Positions 45,019 through 55,117 of a stretch of 64,000 bases of DNA are shown in pieces (positions within the stretch are counted from its first letter, which is position 1; each line of letters opens with the position of its first letter). The stretch spans positions 1 to 64,000 of the forward strand of contig JASJFT010000201.1 in NCBI GenBank assembly GCA_030770425.1. The letters are read 5' to 3'. A program made the position numbers and the translations under genes. The stretch comes from Darksidea phi. Taxonomy: Eukaryota > Ascomycota > Dothideomycetes > Pleosporales > Lentitheciaceae. The notes below the pieces were generated by a model that was given only the letters and a program-made list of their open reading frames with translations, made no database searches and was not told the DNA's origin.

Positions 45019-45480
45019 TTACCTCAATGCGAAGGCGTTGTAGCTAGTGGCGTTATATACCCCGTTGTGATGATATGTGGCCTTGAAAAGCCGGTCGTGC
45101 CCGAGGCTAGGACGAGCGACCTTCCGGGCGAACTTCTTCGGCTCTTGCAGCCGCCTGAGCTGATCAACAAACGTCGTTTTCCACATATCCTGATCAGATA
45201 CGAGAATTCTGAGCGCCTGCAAGAGTCTCTCGTCCGGATTCTGCATCGTGCCAAGCATCTCGAACTCGCCGCCCACCTTGGCCCTCCCACGGTCGTGGTA
45301 GACGCAGGCGGGCTTCCTGTCGCTGGACCACCCGACCACGACATTTATGGGGTGGATGTCGTTAAGAGAACTCTTTGCAACGGGTGAGCGAGGGATTCCG
45401 CCTCCGATGCCGACGAGCACCGCTATCCTAATGCTGGGGAGCGCCTCAGTTTGGTACTAAGGGATGATGCGCCGACCATT
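45019..45480 (-). pseudogene. Nucleoside-phosphorylase-like (PNP_UDP_1) fragment
   Basis: The minus strand reads ALPSIRIAVLVGIGGGIP, the beta-strand and glycine loop of the purine/uridine phosphorylase fold. VVVGWSSDRKPACVYHDRGR, GGEFEMLGTMQNPDERLLQA and a LGHDRLFKATYHHNG segment follow. In fungi this version of the fold usually sits at the N-terminus of STAND proteins (with NACHT or NB-ARC and TPR or ankyrin repeats), where it acts as a sensor or effector domain. No start and no downstream ATPase are present, and the reading is preceded by a TAG. The matching N-terminal strand of such a domain lies on the opposite strand at 45.9-46.1 kb. Confidence 0.72.
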
Positions 45481-45931
45481 GTGTTTGGCTTGTCATATAG
45501 CTAGAAAACCAGGCTCACTCTACATTGCAGCGGGAACTCACCAGGGCGCACAGGGCTAAGGAATCCGGTTGATTCCACCGCATCGAATATAGATCTGGCA
45601 GCGCACATGGATGACTGAACGGAAATTGACCGGTGATAGATGGCTAAAGAGTAAGGACGCCTGGTTGAGAGACTGGCGCTTGCTGCACAAGTTATACACT
45701 GGTATCGGGCAGCCGAGGCAGGCTTCGCGGAAGGCTCACCTGCGGGCGGCGCAGCTCGACCCCTCACAGTCGACCTCGCCAAGCAGGCAAACGATCAGAC
45801 TGAGGAAACGCTGCCGTCCATGCGCACTCGTCCGCGATGGGACAAAGTGCCTCCTACGACACACTCTCTCCTCCCTTTGTCATGGCCGTACGCGCGATAG
45901 CAAGGCCTCCAGCAACGGACAACTCCAGCTT

Positions 45932-46064
45932 CGCCGCACCGACTACCACGTCGCGTGGATCTGCCCCGTCACGGACGTCGAGCTGCTGCTCGCGCGGCTG
46001 ATGCTAGACGAGAACACGTATGTTTACGGCACGATCAACGGCCATGCCGTCGTCAGAGGCTGCT
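45932..46064 (+). pseudogene. N-terminal piece of a nucleoside-phosphorylase-like domain
   Basis: The plus strand reads RRTDYHVAWICPVTDVELLL, then RLMLDENTYVYGTINGHAVV. This corresponds to the first strand and helix of the same fungal PNP-type domain ('Y.V.WI.AL..E...A..MLDE...'). It stops one step before the VGIGGGIP strand, which is present on the minus strand 450 bp to the left. Either an inversion split one gene or two different fragments lie here. Confidence 0.55.
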
Positions 46065-46524
46065 GAACCAGGCCTTCTGGCTGTCGATCCACAAGCTAGG
46101 CCAGCCACATCCTCATTGGATGATCATAGAGCAACGACTGTGCACGAAGCACCTCCCAGACTCGAAGTTAAACTTCTGGTTCACCCTATGTGCGTCTGTG
46201 GCTTTAAGTTACGAGATGGGAAGTATGGGTCGTGTATATTTTGACCCGGGCTCGAGACCGTTCCAGTACCCACGCAAATCACGATAAGTGACATGGTTTT
46301 GACGCATTACACGACCATTAAATGGGTTATGCCTGGCTAGAATTAATTTGGCCACATCATGCACACCCCCAATCTCTCTCTTCATCTATCTCCAAAAAAT
46401 CCAACGCCTCTCCCGCAGCCCTGCGGCCGCAACGGGACGGCTGCCCTCCCCGCTTGGGAGCACCGTCTTATTCAAACGCCATTCCTGTTTACGTAATCAA
46501 CCGGCTGTATAACTAGAGATTATC

Positions 46525-48428
46525 TTAATGCGGAAGCCGTGATACAACAGCCGCGAGGTTGATATACATCTGCTCCGTGGCTTGCGCCTTACGGAGTGAA
46601 TCATTAGCCTTTGAGTTATTGAGTATGAAAGGCGATATATAGCTTACTGTTGTTTCTTCAACGAAGACTCCAACTTCATCTATATGATCCATCCTATCAT
46701 GTACGCCAAAATTCCAGTATAAACCGCGTGCATCGCTGAAGTCGGTCGTGGGGAAGGTCTCGATCTTCCTCACAAGCAGGTCGGTCGGGCCGCGCATTGA
46801 CTCTGTATTTACAATTCCATCATTGCGGAACCAGTCTCCTTCATTGGGGCCTAAGATGTTCTTTTGCCTTGGGGAGAGTTCCTGGCCTCCCATTGCATAG
46901 GCAATTGGAAGTATGAAAGGAAGGACGTCTTTCCGTGGAAGATATTCACCGGGGAGTGGTAACGTGGCGTTGTAACCCATCTCGCGTAGAAGTCTGTTTC
47001 CCACTTCAATAGTAAACCAACGCACAAGATCCCTAATGCCTATCATAGACGAGAGGATCCTCCATCCAGCGAGACGGGTTATGTCGTCCAGAATGCGATC
47101 CGCGATGAAGTTGAGGAAGGGGACGGACTTCAGAACGTTCCGGATAAATTCGACCAGTCCGATAGGGAAATTACTGATCGCCTGGAGAGTCCATTGAGGC
47201 CAAGTCTTAGGGAACGGGATGGTACAATGGAAAGAGAGAGTAAAATAGTAGATGTTGCGGGACACAGCCTCGGTGTTCAAATGGAGATGGTTCACCCCCT
47301 CGATACTGTTATCGTATAGCCCGTTGTAGTTGGACCTCAACCAATGCCACACTGGCCCATTAACCGACTCTAGGCGCTGGCGCATGGAATCAAATGTCTC
47401 TGTTCCTCTTCTACAAATACCCCAGTGATCGAGCTGCAGATCGTAAGCTCTTTCTTGAGGGTCTTGGAATGATAGCGTGGCAAACACCCTTGCCGCATAC
47501 TTGAGAAGCAGCTGTTCCGATCCCTGAGTTAATTTATTTAGTACGGGAGGATTCTAGTTTACAATGAGGGTAATTTCATACCGAAGCAAAATTTCTTAGA
47601 ACGTCAATAATAGTGGTTCCTTTGTGAGGGGTTCCAAGAGTCGTTACTGATATGGTCCACCGGTCTCTTTCAGGATCGAGAAAATAGCTAGGGTGCTCTG
47701 TTGGAGCCCCGCGCTTCATTAGGCTGACAAGGTAGCGGACAGTGTTGCCTCCTTGGGAATGACAGAGAAAGTGGATCCTGTTTTGACCAGACCAAGTCCA
47801 GTTGTTGAACGAGTCCGACAATGTGAAGAGTATCGCCCGTCTGCGCGTGGCATTGGCTGCTTGTGGTTGATGTACCGGATTCGAGCTCAGGGGTGCGCCA
47901 TAATCGACCGCCACATCATAAGAATTTGGTATGGCATTCGTAGCGGCATCGAAACGATCGAATCTTGCAAAGCGTGAGATAAGACGAAAACATAATTCGA
48001 GTGGCTTGATACATACCGCCCAGCTCTGAGTTGGGCATACAACTCGCAAGCGCGTTCCCAGTTAGAGGATATTGGGGCGATCGTAGTGACGATCACCGTG
48101 TATCCCTTCTGCATCAACAATAGGGGAATATTTTTGATACCGCCCCAGTAATTCAATGCGCCCAATAGTGAGTGACCAAAGCCGAGAAATCCTGGAACTT
48201 TAAACGGAGTTAGCGGTGAGACATGGGCAAAATTGTAGTCGTACCGAGGACAATTGGAATATTCTTATCTTGAAAGAGATTGCTGGAGGGTAAGGACATC
48301 CTGTTTGCTAGCTCCTCCAAATTCTCCAAGCAGTCGTCCCTAGTAGTATTCATCCTTTTTTCTGTGAGTGGACCGTCGTAAGTTGATTTCCAATCCGTGA
48401 AGGTCTGAGAGAGAAGGACAATAGGCAT
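46525..48428 (-). CDS. Alpha/beta-hydrolase lipase (bacterial family I.5-like)
   Basis: Four exons: 48,428-48,245, 48,197-48,017, 47,963-47,582 and 47,523-46,525, with introns of 47, 53 and 58 bp. They join in frame to 581 residues with no internal stop. Motifs: IPIVLVPGFLGFGHSLLG (oxyanion-hole region), HFLCHSQGGNTVRYLVSL with the nucleophile Ser191, TTLGTPHKGTTIIDVL, and GVHDRMDHIDEVGVF near the C-terminus, which supplies the His. The order and the HSQGG elbow resemble the large Staphylococcus/Geobacillus-type triacylglycerol lipases, which are also found in some ascomycetes. The usual small residue before HSQGG is Cys here. There is no signal peptide at the chosen ATG, which directly follows an in-frame TGA, so either the enzyme is intracellular or an upstream exon was missed. 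Confidence 0.87.
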
Positions 48429-49855
48429 GTAGAAGATTCATATAGGATTTGGAAGCCGTTGTAACCCGTTAAAAATCCCTCACTGTTCATAATTGTCTCA
48501 CATCGGATTCCTTGGCGATCTCATGAAGTATGCACTAGTGAAGCCATAAGCTTCGGATCTCCTCAACGCCCCACGCATACGGATGTCAAGCGGGGAGCTG
48601 GCGAACCATAGAAATGAGTTCGGAGTTAGCTCCAGAGATCCTGGGGTTGTGAAACTTTTGTTGAGGTTTTTGTTGAGGTTGAGAATGGCTCCTTCCCAAC
48701 ATTGTTGCAGAGCCAAGTTCATGCTCATGCCATCCCTCCTTTAGTAAGCTGATGAAAGTACTGGCTCCGCTGTGCTTCGGCTGGCTGCTACTGACGCATA
48801 TGATCACGTCAGTAAAAACGATGCCGAAGAGGTGCTTATATATGTTGGAAGCGATTGGATTTCTTCATAGAGTTCGATGTTCTAGTTCTTTAGAACTTCC
48901 TGTTCTCATTTGATCTCAGCGATGCCGATTCTAACGTTATTAATGTCGCTCATTTAGGTTCATTAAATAGCGTGTAGTTTGAACGGATGTGCTAATATAC
49001 GCGGAATGTGCTGCGATCAGAAGAGTATGCAATCCAGCCCATCCGACAACAGACGCCACTAGCATTAAGCTGCCCTAGACAAACTAACCTCATAAAGCAT
49101 TGCACGGCCCGACGCGGGTTTACTCCTGTCCATTATCCGTCGTGAGGTGGGCACTTGTATGATACTCTACTAATGTGCTCTAACTCTAACGTCTATTCAA
49201 AGCTCCGGGATTGTGGCATTATGGCTGGTCAGGCATGGCCTTGGAATCCGACAAGAATGACCTGTATTGGTAATCTTGCTGTACGGTCCCGTAGATAAGC
49301 TATGCTAGGGTGCTCGACTGGAACAAACATCACACTGCATTTTTCTCATCGTTCCGACAGAACAGTTATCCTCAGCACACAAAAGTGCCGCTTTTTTCGA
49401 CGTACGTTCCTCCGCAGGAACTCAACAAGCCACTTTGACTCCGGCACCCCACCCGGTACTTCTGCCGCCCATCGATTACCCGACGTCGTCGTCTGTCACT
49501 GGCTGAACCCTGGCTCTGTGCTAGTCTCGGCGCGTCCTATCCATGCGCCATGCGCCGCCACCTATCACCTAGAATATCAGCACCCGGGCAAGGGGGTAGA
49601 TCGCATCTAAAGACCGGTAATACTCCAAAAGCGCAGAGAATGACGGGGCGAAGACGGGCGGCCAGGCTGAGAGAACAGCACAACCTATCTGCTGTGGCGA
49701 GGCTTAGTTGGGCTAAGTTGGCTGAAAGAAGCCAATAGCTGCCCAGGGCGCGACGTCCTTCCCCGGCCGCCTGCTAGCTACGAAGATGCTATGCGCTTCC
49801 AGAATCTATCGCAAACCGGAGTTGACTTGCCCCAACATTACTCTTCCACGCAGTC
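48429..49855. other. Intergenic, no confident gene
   Basis: Short frames on both strands, including a 102-codon plus-strand frame at 49,302, show no family resemblance. An upstream exon of the lipase could lie at 48,430-48,810 but no supported splice pair was found. Confidence 0.4.
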
Positions 49856-50146
49856 ATGCCTCCATTTTCCGAAGTGAACCAACTCGTTTGCAATCTCGAT
49901 CCTGGAGTTGGAGCTCCGCCGATCACGACTCTGCCCGACCAGCCTTCCATATTTCTTGCACAGGATCTTTGGTCTAAAGTTCTAGCCATGATGGCGCCGT
50001 GCCTTTGGACATGACGGCTCCCTTTGCATTGGCAACTGGTTAAAGGTCGCGAGATTATTCTCACAGAAGAGCCTCAATCGCATCTAGTGTGGATACACAA
50101 CCGCATATTCATCAAACCTCTGCCACGGTAGTTGCTGTCGCAAGCG
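49856..50146 (+). pseudogene. Relic of a conserved fungal hypothetical protein
   Basis: From an ATG at 49,856 one frame reads QPSIFLAQDLWSKVLAMMAP, a TGA at 50,012, then REIILTEEPQSHLVWIHNRI and FIKPLPR before a TAG. The block '.I..TE....HLVW...RIF.KP.PR.L' is familiar from a large family of uncharacterised ascomycete proteins with C-terminal membrane helices. The rest of the protein is not seen. It lies directly before the HET-type relic. Confidence 0.5.
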
Positions 50147-50284
50147 TTCCGCGTAATCGGTCGTGCTTGAACCAAAATGACGGAGATGAAGAGTCGGCAC
50201 AAGTATCGATAATGGGAGAGATATACAGCAGGGTTATAAAAGTCTACGCCTAGCGAGGAGAAGCAAGTCGCCAAATTGATTGCG

Positions 50285-50720
50285 TCTTGGATGTTCCGCA
50301 GGATTTTTGGGATCGCATGAGAGAAATGAAATTGCTGACCCATTTCGACGCTGCTGAACAACTTTCTTTCCATAGGCAACTGTTTGGCGATATCTATCAG
50401 GAGGAACCCGGTACTTTACAAGAATAGAGCGATTGAGATAATGACATGTTGCATGAAGAGCGAAACTAGCTTTGTCCCTTATATGTACGGCCTTACTGGC
50501 GCCGTGTCTGGATTGTTCAGGAGCTTGTCCTGGCAAAGATAGTGGTTGTCTGTCGTTGAAATAAATCCATTGACTTTGCCGACATTTATGGACTCAGCCT
50601 CGATTGGGATTCGTTCGAACAAGGCTTCGATACTGAAACCACATACGGGGGTGGAACGACTTCGAATTGCGTCCTTGACACCGTTGACAAAATGCTCCGG
50701 TCTGCTAGTTATCACCCGAA
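50285..50720 (+). pseudogene. HET (heterokaryon-incompatibility) domain relic
   Basis: A single plus-strand frame, broken only by TAG/TGA stops, reads AEQLSFHRQLFGDIYQEE, then LCPLYVRPYWRRVWIVQELV, and IDFADIYGLSLDWDSFEQGF. 'PYW.RVWI.QEL.LA' is the hallmark motif of the HET domain, found in fungal self/non-self recognition proteins. At least four in-frame stops are present (positions near 50,425, 50,435, 50,467 and 50,560). The conserved N-terminal part of a HET domain is not recognisable here, so the copy is truncated as well as interrupted. Confidence 0.6.
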
Positions 50721-50887
50721 TGACAGGTCAATAAATTTCTCCGCAATAATCGTCTCTGTTAATTCTTAACCTTTTGTTGCCGTTCCTCTCCTCCCTGGAA
50801 CACGCACCGTAGCATGTCTATAATGTATATAAATACCGACTCGTCCTGCCTAAGCTGACATTCCATCCCATCTTACCCTCCTTCCAC

Positions 50888-51301
50888 TCACTCATGTTCA
50901 TAATAGACCTCGGGGCAAGATTGGCGTAGGCAGTCAATTTGAATCCCTTTACCATAGCAATCTCGATGTAAATTCGAAGAGGAACTGTAATATCCGGAAA
51001 CACCAATATCATCGCCAACTACAACAAATACGCTACCCTCCGGGGGCTTTCGGCACCTTGGAGATTTGGTGTAATGCCTGAAGGTGCTGGCGGTGCACTT
51101 TGCTGGGGTAGTACTGCCATGATGATCCGTCCATTGATCAAGCAGAGAGAGCTCTAGCAATAAGGGTAACGGGTGAGGGATACGGTGAAGTGGTAAGACA
51201 AGGACGAGGTTTGGGGCGATATGGATGACTACAACCGCAGCGACTAAGGAAATGGAGCTCAAGAGCCTCTGTATTGCACGAGGCCTCCGGACTGCAGACA
51301 T
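50888..51301 (-). CDS. Hypothetical protein with N-terminal membrane anchor
   Basis: ATG-initiated frame of 137 residues. Basic residues (RRPRAIQR) precede a hydrophobic helix (LLSSISLVAAVVVIHIAP and on), i.e. a signal anchor. The rest contains CRKPPEGSVFVVVGDDIGVS and a Cys-rich end (CYGKGIQIDCLRQSC). A GTGAGT donor lies across the stop, so the gene could continue in further exons to the left. No family is recognised. Confidence 0.35.
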   Translation of the reverse strand: MSAVRRPRAIQRLLSSISLVAAVVVIHIAPNLVLVLPLHRIPHPLPLLLELSLLDQWTDHHGSTTPAKCTASTFRHYTKSPRCRKPPEGSVFVVVGDDIGVSGYYSSSSNLHRDCYGKGIQIDCLRQSCPEVYYEHE

Positions 51302-51916
51302 TTTCTGAGCGAGTCTCTTACTTCCATCTATGCTTTACGGTATAAATATCATGTTTGCCTTCTGGGAAGTCCAAGCGTTCTAGTTTCACGCGGAATCCGG
51401 CCTGTAAAGCGCCATTGGTGTAAGCACAAGTGATAAACACGCCCGTCGCCAATTCTGTGTGATACCTGCGGGGTCGCAATATGTGATGCGGCGAGGAGCA
51501 ATGGTTTGATTGGGCATGTGACTTGCTTATTTCCCCGGGCTACCTAATGCATGTGCTCCCGCGGACCTAGCAAGACATGGCGTCACAGCAGCTGGGTACT
51601 TGATAATTGATTAACACGCCTACGCAGTACGTCCCTTTATTATGCATGTACATGGCGTGGGCTTACCATCTGTTCCGACAAGGCGGTCCAGCCGTGTACG
51701 AAGCGACGAGAAGGGCTTAGCTGCAACATCCGCACATATTGATTTTGCCATTTGGCGCCAAGGAATAAGCGCAAGGCAACCATTTCTCAAACGATATCAC
51801 CTGCCTTGAAAAGATAACACGCTTCCTCGGAAGCTGTCCGGTCCAGCCTTCCCAAGCACGGTCTTCGAGGATTCCATTTCTTTCAAACCGTTTCCCTATT
51901 CAACGGCGGTCTCAAA
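51302..51916. other. Intergenic, between divergent genes
   Basis: Non-coding region upstream of the GMC gene starting at 51,917 and of the minus-strand hypothetical frame. No clear TATA box or repeat recognised. Confidence 0.4.
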
Positions 51917-53966
51917 ATGGACGCTGCTAGTAAAGTCTACGATTATGTCATTTGCGGGTGCGTATTTGACCTCCAAGGAAAGATGGAACAAGCCGAGGTG
52001 CTGATAAGATCCAGTGGCGGCACTGCTGGGTGTGTTCTTGCGTGTCGATTGACTGAGGACCCAGCAGTATCGGTGCTCTTGATCGAGGCTGGGCGTCCGA
52101 AAGACGAGGTCCCCGCATCCACCATTCCAGCCGCGTACGTATAGCGGATATCATCCAACGTACAATGGTACAAGAAATTTAACATTTTTTAGTGTGTCCC
52201 AGATCCTGGGCACCGAAGCGGATTGGAATATCCAGAGCGAACCATGTGCTAGGTTAGACGACCGAAAGCTTCACCTGGGCAGGGGAAAGTGAGTGCAGAC
52301 TGAAACCTGGACAATAAACAAGTGCTTACAATTGTTTGAGGTTCTTGGGGGGCAGCAGCGGTTGCAATGGGACGTTGTGCATTCGAGGAGTACCCCAGGA
52401 TTATGATGACTGGGGTTTGGAGGGCTGGAAAGGCGACGACATGTTTCGGTACATGAGAAAAGTAAGCAACCACATGATTGAAATTCTTCGGAAACCCCCA
52501 AAACTAACTACGCTCAGGCCGAAAATTTCCACAACAAGGAATGGTTCAAGGCAGAGATGCAGGTGCATGGAACCGAAGGCCCACTTGTTACGGCACCTCA
52601 TGACCCTGCACCGATTTCTAGCCTTGTTCTGGAATCGTTCCAGTCAAAGGGACTGCCTCTTCAGCCGGACATGTTCTCCACAGGGGCGAGTGCAAATGGA
52701 TGTGGACATGCTGTCAGGAGCATCTACCGGGGAATTCGGACTACGTCTGCCGACTATCTGGAAAGCAGCAGGACCAGTAGCAATCTTGAAGTGACCACAA
52801 ACAAATACGTCGACAAAATTACCCTGGAGACAGACGAAAATGGAGCACTCAAGGCCTCTGGAGTCGAGGTGCAAGGAACCAATGGGGAGAAAAATGTCTT
52901 TAAGGCAAGGAAAGAGATCATTCTTACCGCTGGCGCGTATGGTAGTCCCACAATCCTGCTTCGCTCTGGTATTGGTCCCAAGTATGAGCTTGATCGGATT
53001 GGCATTGAAACTAAGTTGGATCTTCCCGGGGTAGGCAAGAATCTCATGGATCACATGGTGAGCTTTACCTTTCGGATGATGAGACAGTGAGTGATTTTCG
53101 CTTGCTAACCACATGGGAAGGTAATGCTCAGCTTTTACGAAGTCTCTAAATCGGGCCTTACCAATGATCACCTGATCTGGCACACCGGAGGACGAGAGAA
53201 GACAACGCTGGAATATAAGGCTTCCCAGACAGGGTTCCTCTCCCAGTTTCCCTTTGGAGTCTTTGCATATGCGCGCCTTGACGAGAGGCTCAAAGATAAC
53301 CAACTATGGCAGAAGGCGAAACGCTCTGATGGTCGCGATCCTATGGGCACTACTCCAAACCAACCCCACGTTGAGTTCTGGAATACGGAGTGCTACAGCC
53401 CGAAGTATATGTTCAAGGATTTTCCTCCTGATGGGCGATTCGTTTTTGCCCTTGCAACTACCTTTTTCTCAGCAAGATCAAGAGGAGAAGTAACGTTGCA
53501 GGCAACAGATCCCAAAGTGAACCCCAAGGTGCAACACAATTTCCTCAGCGATCCACTCGATATGCTTGTTTTTAGTGAGGGCTGCAGATTCGCGAATGAG
53601 ATCGTACTCGAGGGAGCTGGCACGAAAGACATCATTGTGAATTCCTGGCCCGCTGCACATGGTCATGCCAAGTACACTACAAGAGAAGAGTGGCAGGGGG
53701 CAATCCGCCAGCGAGCAGATACTTGTACGTCCCACAGTACGCTTATGTGGCTTTCATTGACATTTCTAGGTTACCATCCCGGTGGATCGTGCAAAATGGG
53801 CAATCCAGCTGACGAAAGTGCGGTGGTAGATGCACAGCTTCGCGTGCGAAACGTCGGCAATCTACGCATCGCTGATGCAAGCATCATGCCGCTCCTGCCT
53901 AGTGGGCATCCGCAGATGGCCGTGTATGCGATCGGCGAGAAAGCTGCGGACTTGATTAAGCATTGA
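51917..53966 (+). CDS. GMC oxidoreductase (FAD-dependent, aryl-alcohol/choline type)
   Basis: Seven exons: 51,917-51,957, 52,015-52,134, 52,193-52,288, 52,341-52,461, 52,518-53,057, 53,121-53,724 and 53,770-53,966. They join in frame to 572 residues, with introns of 45-63 bp. FAD-binding GGGTAG is at residues 14-19 and is itself split by intron 1; VLLIEAG closes the Rossmann unit. GGSSGCNGTLCIRG is the GMC N-terminal signature, and ILTAGAYGSPTILLRSGIG the second one. The C-terminal catalytic pair is His510 (YHPGGSCKMG) and His554 (SGHPQMAVYAIGEKAAD), with the usual 44-residue spacing. There is no signal peptide, so it is probably cytosolic or peroxisomal. It should oxidise an alcohol substrate that sequence alone does not identify. 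Confidence 0.92.
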
Positions 53967-55117
53967 ATTAGCGGAAGCTTAGAGGAAACCCCCGTATCCG
54001 CAATTGATGTATGGTTTTAGGATACATTTCATTAATGTCGTATTCAATTCCGATGAATACAGCAGTTGCTCTGAAGCTTGCGTCTGTGTTGAAGTGTCAA
54101 TTTAAAACGCAAACCATCAAAAGGCCGTGTACTGTCTTACTTCCCACACAAATTTGGAGAAGAAAGTAAGGATGAACTTGCTTCTGAATTGTGGGTCAAA
54201 GGTCACTCGTATGGACCGGAATTGAGCTGCCGTCATACAATCTTTGCTTGACCACCGATGTTAAAGTCATATTGCCTAGCCTCTCCTACACATTTTAGGA
54301 GTAGCTAAGTTCATCTCGACCCCGAAAAGCGGAGCTATGGCACGATTGAACGGTTCCAGAATGACTACTAAGCACTCATCTTCCACCGTGGCAGCATCAT
54401 TCTATAGGATATGTCCCAGACTTGGACAATTACTTCTAAGTATAAGGTGTGCGGACCTCTAAGATCCTAAGCATCGCGAGCATCTTATCGTCTGATGAAG
54501 TGTAGATTCATGTTCTCGCGAATCCGTTTCGGCGGGAACTACGTCGTGAACCATCCATGGTGCATTGTCGGGCCCGCACACCTGCATCTCGAGAGCGTCG
54601 ACGTCCTACACGTTCAGACTCATCGCCAATGGAAATAGTGCCCCTAGCCGACTCAATTCACCCATTACAGCATTATGTGTGACAATGCGCGGCTCTACAG
54701 GAGAGCGTAGATTGACAAACGGAGGCCGGACTTGCTCATGGCTTGACTGCAATGATATGGGTGCTCTCTAAGAGGCTTGGAGTTTTTGGACTTTTGGGTG
54801 TTGGGATTTAGGTTGTTGGCCTTCTGCGTTTGTCGAAGATATTGTTAAAAATGCAGGGAAACAGATTTGTGTTTAGAAAAAAAAAACCATTGATCGCCCG
54901 GCTGCGCCACAGAAGACCGCACGGAAAGTTTCGGCATGTTTTAAGTGGAGTAGACTAGCTAAGGCTGTTCGAGTTGAAGTAATTAAAAAATAATAAGGGT
55001 CCACCTTTCGAAATAGAACCGATCTGTTTTGAAAATGCTAGGAAACCGTGACGAGTGCAACTGTTCCCTGTTAAAAGCCTGTCGTATCGGCAAAACTGCC
55101 CTGATTCATCCCTAAAG
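53967..55117. other. Intergenic between convergent GMC genes
   Basis: The 3' regions of two GMC genes facing each other. No frame resembles a known protein. A short A-run lies near 54,878-54,887. Confidence 0.45.

Noticed and set aside
50479..50715. Minus-strand frame with VITSRPEHF-like text resembling a NACHT motif
   Set aside because: The surrounding frame lacks any other NACHT feature, while the plus strand carries a long HET-type reading over the same bases.
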